From Mycolicibacterium austroafricanum (GTDB taxonomy: Bacteria; Actinomycetota; Actinomycetes; Mycobacteriales; Mycobacteriaceae), in contig NZ_HG964450.1 of NCBI RefSeq assembly GCF_000612725.1, positions 276,327 through 340,326 of the forward strand: a DNA stretch of 64,000 nt, in the 5' to 3' direction. The notes below the pieces were generated by a model that saw nothing but the letters and a program-made list of their open reading frames with translations, was not told the DNA's origin and ran no database searches. The first letter of the stretch is position 1, and each line of letters starts with the position of its first letter. Made by a program: the position numbers and the translations under genes. Positions 27,189-35,183 of the stretch are shown here, in pieces.

Positions 27189-27989
27189 ATGGCTGATTTC
27201 GACGCACAGCCCGGCCGGGCCACGCAGACAGATCTGTCGGCCGCGCAGCGCCAGGCCGACGAGATCGACCTGCATGCTGGTCTGGATGGAGTCGCCGGCC
27301 TGGTGGCCGGCGCCCGGTCGATCGGTGACCTGCTCGGTGACGTCGCCGCATTCGCGGCGCACGCCATCCCCGGCGTCGATGGTGTGAGCATCGCCTTGCG
27401 CCGGACACACCACGAACCGAGCGAGGTTCAGATCTGCTCCGCCACCGCCGACTTCGTCACCGAGATCGACCGGGTCCAATACGACGAGCTCCACGAGGGA
27501 CCGTGCGTCACCTGCATGCTTACGGGCCGGGTCTCCGTCAGCGGCTCCCTGGGCAGTGACGAGCGCTGGCCGCATTTCGGCGGCAGGGTGGCCCGGATGG
27601 CGGTGCACTCCGCGCTGTCGCTACCCCTGATCGTGGACGACCAGGTGATCGGCGCGATCAACGCCTATGCCCACGCCCGCGACGCGTTCGGCGACCACGC
27701 CGTGCAGCTGGGTACCCAGTTCGCGAAGCCCGCGGCTGTCGCGGTGTACAACGCCTATTTGCTGGCCGGCGCGCGGGAGCGGACCGAACGGCTGCAGCGG
27801 GCGCTGAGCAGTCGCGCGGTGATCGACCAGGCCATCGGGATCATCCGCAGCCGCTCGGGCGCAACCGCGGAGGAGGCGTTCGACCGGCTCAAGCGTCTGA
27901 GCCAGGCCGACAATGTCAAGCTTGCCGTCGTCGCCGAGCAACTGGTGGACGAGGCGGTGCGCCGCGCACGGGCCAGGAAAACCCCTTAA
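27189..27989 (+). CDS. GAF-ANTAR regulator 1
   Basis: A 266-residue protein. A GAF sensor domain (about 55-190, with LHEGPCVTCMLTGR and LSLPLIVDDQVIGAINAYA) is followed by an ANTAR RNA-binding domain (about 200-255, SRAVIDQAIGIIRSRSGATA). ANTAR proteins bind paired hexanucleotide-loop hairpins in mRNA and stop termination. It is the first of three GAF-ANTAR genes here. Its TAA overlaps the TAA of the converging second gene within a shared TTAA. It may be co-transcribed with the acyl-AMP ligase. Confidence 0.9.
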   Translation: MADFDAQPGRATQTDLSAAQRQADEIDLHAGLDGVAGLVAGARSIGDLLGDVAAFAAHAIPGVDGVSIALRRTHHEPSEVQICSATADFVTEIDRVQYDELHEGPCVTCMLTGRVSVSGSLGSDERWPHFGGRVARMAVHSALSLPLIVDDQVIGAINAYAHARDAFGDHAVQLGTQFAKPAAVAVYNAYLLAGARERTERLQRALSSRAVIDQAIGIIRSRSGATAEEAFDRLKRLSQADNVKLAVVAEQLVDEAVRRARARKTP

Positions 27990-28744
27990 CGCTCCGGGCG
28001 TGCGGCGTAGTCGAGGATCGAGGCGACCAGCGTCGGGCGGGAATGCCGGTCTTTCATCAGCCGGCGGGCGACCTCGGTGAGATGTTCACCGTTCGCGTGC
28101 GAGTAGCCGCGCAGGACCCTGAACGCATCTTCGGTGGACACGTCGAGTACTTCCCGCAGGAAGCCCTTCGCCTGCTCCACCACGACACGGCTGGTGAAGG
28201 CGGTACGGAGCTGAGGAATGATGGTCGACGGTGTCGGCGCCCGCCCCTGCAGGATCGCCACACAGGCAATATGGGCCAGTGTCTGGGCGATGAGGCGGTC
28301 ATCGTCGAGGAGCGCACCGGGCCTGACGCCGAACAGGCCGAGGGCGCCCATAGCGTCGCCGGCCGCCCGCATCGGCACCGCATGCACCGATGCGAAGCCG
28401 CCGTCCAGCGCCGCGGGAACGAACGTCGGCCACCGCCGCACGGCCTCGTGCAGGTCGGCGACGGGAACGGGTTCACCCGACCCGAAACTCTCCAGGCACG
28501 GGCCCTCGTGGGCCTGCAACTGGAACAGCTCCAGTTCCCGGGCCTGCTCGGAAGTCGCGGCGAGCAGGCTGAGCTTGCCGAACGGATCGGCGAACAGAAG
28601 ACCGGCCGCCGCCACGTCGAGCAGCTCGGTGCAACGCTCGGTCAGCTCGGTGAGCAGGTCCACCGTGTCGAAGTCGACGAGCAGTCGGTCGACGAAAGAC
28701 GCCACCACGTCCAGGACCTGTGTCTCGCGAGCGCCATCGGTCAC
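27986..28744 (-). CDS. GAF-ANTAR regulator 2
   Basis: A 252-residue GAF plus ANTAR protein, start GTG at 28744. The GAF part has LLDVAAAGLLFADPFG and HEGPCLESFGSGEPVPVADL; the ANTAR part has SRVVVEQAKGFLREVLDVSTEDAF and a final SILDYAARPER. The block EGPCLES is shared with regulator 3, so these two are closer to each other than to regulator 1. It converges with regulator 1 by a 4-base stop overlap and lies 37 bases downstream of regulator 3, probably in one transcript with it. Confidence 0.9.
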   Translation of the reverse strand: MTDGARETQVLDVVASFVDRLLVDFDTVDLLTELTERCTELLDVAAAGLLFADPFGKLSLLAATSEQARELELFQLQAHEGPCLESFGSGEPVPVADLHEAVRRWPTFVPAALDGGFASVHAVPMRAAGDAMGALGLFGVRPGALLDDDRLIAQTLAHIACVAILQGRAPTPSTIIPQLRTAFTSRVVVEQAKGFLREVLDVSTEDAFRVLRGYSHANGEHLTEVARRLMKDRHSRPTLVASILDYAARPER

Positions 28745-28781
28745 GCCGCCCTCCTCCCCGGGGATTCTTCGTGAGGCCGCA

Positions 28782-29501
28782 TCAGTCGGCCTCCAATTTC
28801 AGTGTGCGCTCGAGAATGTCGCGGGCGACGTCAGTTGCCGCGCGGCCGGTCGAGTACGCGTGGGCGCGCAGTCGCAGCAATGCCTCGGCGGGTTCCACGT
28901 CGAGCTGGGCCACGAGCATGCCGGTGGCCTGGCTGACCTCCACGCGGGACAGCGTGTTCAGCTCTGCCCAGGCGTCACTTCCGGGGTCGTTGACGGCGGC
29001 CTGCATGTCCTCGTCGAGAAGGTCCAGCAGCGGCACCCCGGCCAGCTCGGCCGCCACCACCGCCCCACCGAGCTGCGCAGCGGTGAGCGCGCCGGGCGCT
29101 TCCCGGAACAGATCGAGTGCGCCGACATATTCGCCGGCCACGATGACGGGCATCGCGGAAACCCCGTGAATCCGCATGGCGAGCATCGCCGGACCGTAGA
29201 CCGGCCAGCGCCGGCCCGCCGGTCCGGCGAGATCGGCCACCTGCACCGGGGCGCGCCGCGTCACCGACTCCAGACACGGACCCTCGCCGAGGATGAACTG
29301 CAACTCGTCGCACTCCCTGGCCCGCGGACCGCTCGAACCGAGCGTGCCGGCGTTGGCGCCGTCGAACACCAGCGAAATCGCCACGGCGTCAACGGCGAGG
29401 AGCATCACGCACGCCTCACACAGACGATCGGCTGCGTCGACTCCGCGGCGGCCGTCGACGGCCGCGAGCAATTGTTCGACGATCGACACGCTCAACCGCA
29501 A
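28782..29501 (-). CDS. GAF-ANTAR regulator 3
   Basis: A 239-residue GAF plus ANTAR protein. The GAF domain holds VDAVAISLVFDGANAGTLG, GEGPCLESVTRRAPVQVADL and GEYVGALDLFREAPG. The ANTAR helix region is LSRVEVSQATGMLVAQLDVEPAEAL followed by ATDVARDILERTLKLEAD. The frame opens with TTG at 29501; GTG at 29489 is an equally possible start, and neither has a clear ribosome site. It probably heads an operon with regulator 2. Such proteins often respond to stress or redox signals, but the ligand is unknown. Confidence 0.88.
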   Translation of the reverse strand: MRLSVSIVEQLLAAVDGRRGVDAADRLCEACVMLLAVDAVAISLVFDGANAGTLGSSGPRARECDELQFILGEGPCLESVTRRAPVQVADLAGPAGRRWPVYGPAMLAMRIHGVSAMPVIVAGEYVGALDLFREAPGALTAAQLGGAVVAAELAGVPLLDLLDEDMQAAVNDPGSDAWAELNTLSRVEVSQATGMLVAQLDVEPAEALLRLRAHAYSTGRAATDVARDILERTLKLEAD

Positions 29502-29578
29502 TCCGTCCGGTTCCGGCCCGCCGGCCGTCGCGCCGAGTTTATGTCCACAGCCGTTCGTCAGACGCCGGAGCCGTCACA

Positions 29579-29776
29579 TCAGTGCCGGAAACGTAGCTTC
29601 TTCCAACGCTTTTCGTCTCCGTCGACCTCGGTCCACTCGCCTGCCGCATAGCTGTGCGGTTGGCTGGAGCCGGTACGGACGACGTCAAGGGTGCCGTCGT
29701 CGTGTTTGACGTAGACGTCACCGGACCTCATGTACTCGTCGACTCCGCCACCGGGCAGCTTCACCATGACAGTCAC
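29579..29776 (-). CDS. 65-aa hydrophilic protein, unknown function
   Basis: GTG at 29776 follows GGAGG by eight bases and opens a 65-residue frame, MTVMVKLPGGGVDEYMRSG..., rich in Gly, Asp, Lys and aromatic residues, probably a small all-beta domain (VYVKHDDGTLDVVRTG, GEWTEVDGDEKRW). No membrane segment or Cys. It is read in the same direction as the next small gene upstream and the GAF-ANTAR pair downstream. I do not recognise a named family. Confidence 0.7.
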   Translation of the reverse strand: MTVMVKLPGGGVDEYMRSGDVYVKHDDGTLDVVRTGSSQPHSYAAGEWTEVDGDEKRWKKLRFRH

Positions 29777-29830
29777 GTCCTACACCTCCAAAGGTGGCAT
29801 CCATTGCGCACGTGCAGACGACCCGGTCTG

Positions 29831-29992
29831 TCAACGCACCCTCTCGGGTATCGAGTCCAGTACGTGCAGCACGCGCACCGCCAATTCGCCCGCAGCCTTG
29901 TCACCGAGCTTGGAATGGTCCTTGATGGTGTCCCGGACGAGACCCACACGCTTCTCGTAGGGGGTTCGGAACGTTGTTGGCGAAGCCGTCAT
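29831..29992 (-). CDS. 53-aa helical protein (possibly DUF6307 family)
   Basis: A short gene with AAGAGGAAAT before ATG at 29992. The product begins MTASPTTFRTPYEKRVGLV and continues RDTIKDHSKLGDKAAGELAV, ending IPERVR: a compact two-helix protein. It resembles the small actinobacterial DUF6307 proteins as I remember them; that should be checked. It is 54 bases upstream of the 65-residue gene, likely co-transcribed. Function unknown. Confidence 0.72.
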   Translation of the reverse strand: MTASPTTFRTPYEKRVGLVRDTIKDHSKLGDKAAGELAVRVLHVLDSIPERVR

Positions 29993-30093
29993 GATTTCCT
30001 CTTGAAGTCAGGCATGTTCACTCGAAATCGAGTACCCGATAAGGTCGACGGTACGCCGTTCCCGCGCCGGGCGTCGGGAGTACGGCGAATCCC

Positions 30094-31299
30094 TCAGGCG
30101 GCTCGCCGTCGTCGACGCGCGCGGGCGCCGTCGCGCAGCGCGGTCCGAAGCCCGCCCACCGCAAAGCGGTCACCGACGAACTTCCTCTCCGACGCGGTCT
30201 CCGGTGCGTCGTCACTCGTGGCGGTGAGCAGCCGGTCGGGAAGCGCAAGCTTGTGAATGGTTCGAAGTGTCAAGAAGTACTGGCGCACAATTGAACCGGT
30301 GGTGTACGGCAGATCGTACCGACGGCAGATCGCACGCACGCGGACCGAGATCTGGGCGTAGCGGTTGCTCGGCAGCTCAGGGAACAGATGGTGCTCGATC
30401 TGGTAGCACAGATTGCCGCTGGCGAACGCCAGCAGTCGGCCCGCCCTGAAGTTCGCGGCGCCGAGGATCTGGCGTAGATACCACTCTCCCCTGGTCTCCT
30501 GCTTGATGACGTCCGGGGTGAACTTCTCCGCACCGTCGGGGAAATGCCCGCAGAAGATCACGACGTACGCCCAGAGATTACGCACGACGTTGGCCGTCAC
30601 GTTGGCGACCAGCGTTCTGCGCCAACGGGTTCCACTCATCGCCGGAAACATCACGTAGTCTTTGACCGCCTGTCGCGCGATCTTTCGCCTCAGGGTCGCT
30701 CGCTGCTCTGCCAGTCGGTCGGCATCCGGCATCAGGCGATCACGCTCCGAATGGATGCCATGCAGGGCGATCCCCCACTCGAAGATCACGGCCAACAACA
30801 TGTTTCGGAGCGGCTGCAGCAGATGCACAGGCTGCCACGGCTCGTCGCGGGTCATCCGCATGATCCCGAACCCGAGGTCGTCGTCGACGCCGACGATGTT
30901 CGTCATCATGTGGTGGCGGTAGTTGTGCGAATACCTCCACTGCGAGGAGACCGCCACCATGTCCCACTCCCACGTGGCGGAGTGGATCTCGGGATCGTTC
31001 ATCCAGTCCCACTGACCATGGGACACGTTGTGACCGATCTCCATGTTCTCCACGCTCTTGGCGAATGCCAGCGCGGCGGTACCCGCCATCCATCCGGCCC
31101 GCGACCCGGTGACGGCGATCCCCACACGCGCAACCACCTCGAGCATCCGCTGAAACCGGATCGTGCGCCGGATGTAGGCCGCATCCCGCTCGCCCAGCGA
31201 CCCCTCGATCTCGCGGCGAACCTCGTCGAGCTCCCGCCCGAGGGCCTCGATGTCCTCCTTGCTCAGATGCGCGTACGCAGCAAGATCGGCGATTGCCAA
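30094..31299 (-). CDS. Membrane fatty-acid desaturase (DesA3-like), copy B
   Basis: A 401-residue desaturase, closely similar to copy A at 19858-20967 over nearly its whole length. It has the same three His boxes (HNVSH, HNYRHH, QIEHH) and differs mainly by an inserted stretch after IHSERDRLMPDADRL and a basic C-terminal tail ending RARRRRRAA. The frame opens with TTG at 31299, where copy A has ATG, preceded by AGGAA. DesA3-type enzymes desaturate acyl-CoA in the membrane. Both copies lie about 2-3 kb before a GT4 gene on the same strand. Confidence 0.92.
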   Translation of the reverse strand: MAIADLAAYAHLSKEDIEALGRELDEVRREIEGSLGERDAAYIRRTIRFQRMLEVVARVGIAVTGSRAGWMAGTAALAFAKSVENMEIGHNVSHGQWDWMNDPEIHSATWEWDMVAVSSQWRYSHNYRHHMMTNIVGVDDDLGFGIMRMTRDEPWQPVHLLQPLRNMLLAVIFEWGIALHGIHSERDRLMPDADRLAEQRATLRRKIARQAVKDYVMFPAMSGTRWRRTLVANVTANVVRNLWAYVVIFCGHFPDGAEKFTPDVIKQETRGEWYLRQILGAANFRAGRLLAFASGNLCYQIEHHLFPELPSNRYAQISVRVRAICRRYDLPYTTGSIVRQYFLTLRTIHKLALPDRLLTATSDDAPETASERKFVGDRFAVGGLRTALRDGARARRRRRAA

Positions 31300-31569
31300 T
31301 GAAATTCCTGCCGATCCTTCTTGTTGGGTGAGGTACCCGGGCTGTGCGGTGAACCCGATTGATCGCGGACCACCGGCGCCGCCTGGACAGGCGACGGCGG
31401 TGTATCGGCGCTTCCAAGCCTAGTGAGGCTGCGCCTGTGCGTCAACGCGTCCGGACCATGCGGCCGTCGGGCCCGGGCGGCCGGCCACGCGGGTACGCTG
31501 ACCTGGGGTCGGGACTACCGGGCCGGTTAGGCCAGGGCCCAGCGATGTGCGACGAGAGGGGCCGGCTCG

Positions 31570-32742
31570 ATGCCTGAAAGCACTGAGAAAGAACAACTTT
31601 CGATCGGGATTCTGGCGGGATCCCGTAAGCCCGACGAACGACGGCTGCCGATTCATCCCGCACACCTGGGCAGGATCGATCGGGCGGTGGCGTCGCGGGT
31701 CTTTCTCGAGCACGGTTACGGTTCCCGTTTCGGGGCCACCGACGCCGGGTTGTCGGACCACGTCGGGGGGATCCGCACCCGGGAAGAACTGTTCGCCGAG
31801 TGCGATGTCATCCTCCTGCCAAAGGTTCAAGCCGAAGATCTTGCCGAATGCTCTGTGGGACAGATCGTCTGGGGGTGGCCGCACTGCGTCCAGGATGCCG
31901 ACCTGACCCAGGTCGCCATCGACCGGAAACTGACACTGGTCGCGTTCGAGGCCATGAACCACTGGCGACCCGACGGCGGCTTCAGCCTGCACGTCTTCCA
32001 CAAGAACAATGAGCTCGCCGGCTACTGCTCGGTGCTGCACTCCACGCAACTGGCCGGGGTCACCGGGAGCTACGGTCGCCGGCTGAGCGCCGCGATCCTT
32101 GGGTTCGGCGCGACAGCCCGCGGCGCCGTGACCGCCCTCAACGCCCTCGGGGTTGACGATGTACACGTACTCACCAACCGCGACACCGCGGCCGTGGGAT
32201 CACCCATCCATTCCACCCAGATCTCGCAGATGGGGCGGGACGAGGGCGCGCCCGACCGGATCTGGGCCGACGCGCCGGACGGCCGCGTCCCGCTCGCCCA
32301 GTTCCTCGCCGACAGGGACATCGTCGTCAACTGTGTTCTCCAGGACCCGAACGCGCCCCTGATCTTCGCCACCGAGGACGACCTGTCCTCCTTCGCGCCG
32401 CGCAGTCTCATCGTCGACGTGTCCTGCGACGTCGGCATGGGCTTCTCCTGGGCGCGACCCACCTCCTTCGCCAGGCCCGTCGTCACGCTGCCCAACGACG
32501 TCCTGTATTACGCGGTGGACCACAGCCCGTCCTACCTGTGGGATTCGGCCACCTGGGAGATCAGCGAGGCGCTCCTGCCCCACCTGCGCCCACTGCTGGA
32601 GGGACCCGCGACCTGGGCCGTCACGCCGACCATCGCCCGCGCGATCGAGATCCGTGACGGGGTGGTTCTCAACGAGGACATCCTGTCGTACCAGCACCGG
32701 GACAGCGCCTATCCCCACGAGGTCGGCACCGGTCATCGGTGA
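31570..32742 (+). CDS. N5-(carboxyethyl)ornithine synthase / alanine dehydrogenase-like enzyme
   Basis: A 390-residue protein of the alanine dehydrogenase/transhydrogenase superfamily. The N-terminal domain starts IGILAGSRKPDERRLPIHP and holds FLEHGYGSRFG; the nucleotide-binding half has AAILGFGATARGAVTAL, then VVNCVLQDPNAP and LIVDVSCDVGMGF. The overall pattern is that annotated as N5-(carboxyethyl)ornithine synthase, which reductively joins pyruvate and an amino acid. Biochemical data on actinobacterial members are lacking to my knowledge. GAGAGGGG precedes ATG at 31570. It ends four bases before the converging transglutaminase gene. Confidence 0.82.
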   Translation: MPESTEKEQLSIGILAGSRKPDERRLPIHPAHLGRIDRAVASRVFLEHGYGSRFGATDAGLSDHVGGIRTREELFAECDVILLPKVQAEDLAECSVGQIVWGWPHCVQDADLTQVAIDRKLTLVAFEAMNHWRPDGGFSLHVFHKNNELAGYCSVLHSTQLAGVTGSYGRRLSAAILGFGATARGAVTALNALGVDDVHVLTNRDTAAVGSPIHSTQISQMGRDEGAPDRIWADAPDGRVPLAQFLADRDIVVNCVLQDPNAPLIFATEDDLSSFAPRSLIVDVSCDVGMGFSWARPTSFARPVVTLPNDVLYYAVDHSPSYLWDSATWEISEALLPHLRPLLEGPATWAVTPTIARAIEIRDGVVLNEDILSYQHRDSAYPHEVGTGHR

Positions 32743-32745
32743 CCG

Positions 32746-33576
32746 TCACCTGATCGACATCAGTTCTCCGATGTCGTCCGTCGGGAGATCACCGTCGACG
32801 ATCGCGGTGACCTCAAGCTTCTCCAGTGTGATCGCGCCCTTGTGGTTGTCCAGGAAGGCGGTGTCGGCCGCATCGCGACCGGTCGCGATGCGGACCAGCG
32901 TCTGCCTCGGCGCCAACAGCGTCCCGTCGACCACACGCCAGGCACCGTCGACGAAGGCCTCGCCGACGGCGTGAAAGTCCATCGGGTACAGCCCCGGCGC
33001 ATACACCGAAACCACGCGTGCGGGGACGTTGACGGCCCGCAGCATCGCCACCACGAGATGGGCGAAGTCCCGGCACACACCGGCGCCCGCGAGCAGCGTG
33101 TCCACCGCGCCGTCGATGGGGTCGCTGGACCCCGGGACGTAGTTGAGTCGGCTGCCGACCCAGGCCGACACCTTCTCCAGCAGCGTGGCCGAGTCGGCAT
33201 ACCGGCCGAATTCGGTTGCGGCGAAACCATAGAACTTGTCGGCCTCGGCGTAGCGGCTCGGGCGCAGGTACATGGACAGGTCGTACTCGGTGACCGGCGC
33301 CGGATCCGTCTGACCGATGACGGTCGCCGCGTAGTCGACCTCGAGGGTGCCCCCCGCGACATCCAGCTTGTGAATCCGGTTGCCGTGCGTTCCGCTGACC
33401 TCCAGTGCCTGCACAGGTGTCCCGTCGAGCACGAACGACAATGACTCGTAGACCACGGCATTGGGATGCGGTGCGACGGCGATCTGGAACTCCAGCGTCG
33501 TCGGCGCGGTGACGGCGACCTCCAGCGCTGAGCCGACGACGCGTTTCATCGGGGTCGGGGTGTCCGTCCGGGTCAC
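32746..33576 (-). CDS. Transglutaminase-like cysteine protein coupled to GT4 copy B
   Basis: A 276-residue protein. An N-terminal beta-rich domain (bacterial transglutaminase N-terminal type) is followed by a transglutaminase-like core with a full Cys-His-Asp triad: GVCRDFAHLV (C168), FHAVGEAF (H202) and WRVVDG (D217). Family members act as proteases, amidases or cross-linkers. GTG at 33576 overlaps the GT4 stop as GTGA, the same coupling used in operon A; ATG at 33549 is an alternative. No signal peptide. The target may be a product of its operon partner, which is inference. Confidence 0.85.
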   Translation of the reverse strand: MTRTDTPTPMKRVVGSALEVAVTAPTTLEFQIAVAPHPNAVVYESLSFVLDGTPVQALEVSGTHGNRIHKLDVAGGTLEVDYAATVIGQTDPAPVTEYDLSMYLRPSRYAEADKFYGFAATEFGRYADSATLLEKVSAWVGSRLNYVPGSSDPIDGAVDTLLAGAGVCRDFAHLVVAMLRAVNVPARVVSVYAPGLYPMDFHAVGEAFVDGAWRVVDGTLLAPRQTLVRIATGRDAADTAFLDNHKGAITLEKLEVTAIVDGDLPTDDIGELMSIR

Positions 33577-34751
33577 ACGCGTAGCTGCCGCTCCGTCAGC
33601 AGGCGAGCCGCCAGCTCCAGGTAGGTGTCGGCAACGACCGGCCACGCCATCGCCGGCGCCAGTTGCCGCGCCTCGGCGGCCAGCGACCCGGCCAGCCGCG
33701 GCTGTGTCAGGACACGGCGTAGCGCGCAGGACAGGGCCTCGGGATCGTCATGGGGGACGAGGATGCCGGCACCGTCCCGCAGGACCTCCACCGCATGCGG
33801 GAACGCGGTGGCCACGACGGGTCTGCCGCTGGCGACTGCGTCGACCAGGGCTCCCGAGGTCACTTGATCGGTGGAGTCGTAGGGCAAGACGATGACTGCC
33901 GCCGCCTGGAAGAGCGCTGCCAGCGATGCCCGGTCCAGGTGGCGGTCCTCGAAGGTCACCGAATCCGCGACACCGAGGCGGCGGGCCTGCTCGATGCGGG
34001 CTTCGCGGTAGGCCTCGCCGTCGCGGGCCAGCACCTTCGGATGCGTGCGGCCCGCCACCACATAGCGGGGATGGCCGGGCACGCTCTGCAACGAGGACAT
34101 CACGTCGATGACGCGCTCGACGCCCTTACCGGGGCCGAGCAGACCGCACGTCAGGATGGTGGGCCTGCTGCCACGCTTCGCACGTGGGCCGGTGGGCAGC
34201 ACCGCACCGTACGGGATCGTGACGACCTTGCGGCGGTCCACGCCGTACTCACGGCACAGCCGCTCCCGTGCCGCCTCGGACATCACCACCATCCGGTCGA
34301 TCGTCGCCGCCATCCGCTCCATCACCCAACGTTGATGTGGCGCAGGGTTTTTCAAGATCGTATGGGCGACGGCCACCGTCGGGACGCGCAGCCCGTCGAT
34401 GACGTCCAGCAGGTCGTCGCCGTGTGCGCCACCGTAAACGCCGTAGTCGTGCTGAATCACCGCGACGTCGCTGTGATTGAGCGAGTCGACGCAGTGCGCC
34501 GCCGATCGCGCCGAGCCGTTGACCAACTCCCCGACGATCCTGGCGTCACTCGACTGTGAGCCGTCGGCAACCCGCACCACGCTCACCTGGGACCCGCGCG
34601 CGCTCAAGGCGCCCGACAGCGCTGAGCTGTAATTCGCGAGTCGGCACGGTGTTGGAGGGTAAGTACTGAGCAGGCCGAATCGGACCGTCCGGGGGATCGG
34701 TCGCTTCACGGGTGGAGCGAGAACAGACTCAAAGGTGGGCGCAGCGTTCAA
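33573..34751 (-). CDS. GT4-family glycosyltransferase, copy B
   Basis: A 392-residue paralogue of the GT4 enzyme at 23620-24801, sharing VGELVNGSA, IQHDYGVYGGAHGDDLLD, GLLGPGKGVERVIDVM, RTHPKVLA and the DQVTSGALVDAVASGRP loop. The start is TTG at 34751, before MNAAPTF. Here the coupled downstream gene is a transglutaminase-like protein, not GH130, so the two glycosyltransferases have been paired with different partners. Donor and acceptor unknown; probably cytoplasmic or membrane-peripheral. Confidence 0.9.
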   Translation of the reverse strand: MNAAPTFESVLAPPVKRPIPRTVRFGLLSTYPPTPCRLANYSSALSGALSARGSQVSVVRVADGSQSSDARIVGELVNGSARSAAHCVDSLNHSDVAVIQHDYGVYGGAHGDDLLDVIDGLRVPTVAVAHTILKNPAPHQRWVMERMAATIDRMVVMSEAARERLCREYGVDRRKVVTIPYGAVLPTGPRAKRGSRPTILTCGLLGPGKGVERVIDVMSSLQSVPGHPRYVVAGRTHPKVLARDGEAYREARIEQARRLGVADSVTFEDRHLDRASLAALFQAAAVIVLPYDSTDQVTSGALVDAVASGRPVVATAFPHAVEVLRDGAGILVPHDDPEALSCALRRVLTQPRLAGSLAAEARQLAPAMAWPVVADTYLELAARLLTERQLRV

Positions 34752-34947
34752 GGCAATCCAGACGTCCGGTGGTACCGGCGCGGCGGCGTGAGCGGTTGCT
34801 CGGCGAGGTCAGCAGAAGTCAGCTGACAGCCGGACCGGCGGGGTTCCCAATGAACTCCAGGCTACACCCGATGCCCCCCACCGGTTGGACTCGCAGCGTA
34901 GGGTCGAACCATCGGGACCATTCAGGGCCCACGATGAAGGGCCCGCC

Positions 34948-35085
34948 ATGGCTGACAAGTCTCCGCGTCAAGGAATGTCGAAAAAGTCCGGTAAGTCTCT
35001 CAAAGAGAAACGTGCGGACAAGCATGCGAAGTCGGCAGCCAAGACGTCGGCCGCCGAGTCGATCCACGAGATCAAAAAACGCTGA
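34948..35085 (+). CDS. 45-aa very basic protein, unknown function
   Basis: ATG at 34948, with AAGG about seven bases before it, opens MADKSPRQGMSKKSGKSL and ends ESIHEIKKR. About a third of residues are Lys or Arg, with Ala/Ser between, so it should be helical or disordered and nucleic-acid binding is possible. I recall similar short basic proteins in other mycobacteria. It lies alone between two leftward genes. Confidence 0.65.
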   Translation: MADKSPRQGMSKKSGKSLKEKRADKHAKSAAKTSAAESIHEIKKR

Positions 35086-35183
35086 CAGACAACGGCTGAA
35101 CGCCTTCCCGCGCCGGGATTGCCTCCATTTCGGGATGATCCGCCAAAAGACCGCACGGAATGCGACTTCGGCGGGATCGGCTG

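Noticed and set aside
25220..27391. Minus-strand frame of 723 codons opposite the acyl-AMP ligase
   Set aside because: Antisense shadow of a clear adenylating enzyme in high-GC DNA; composition is not protein-like.
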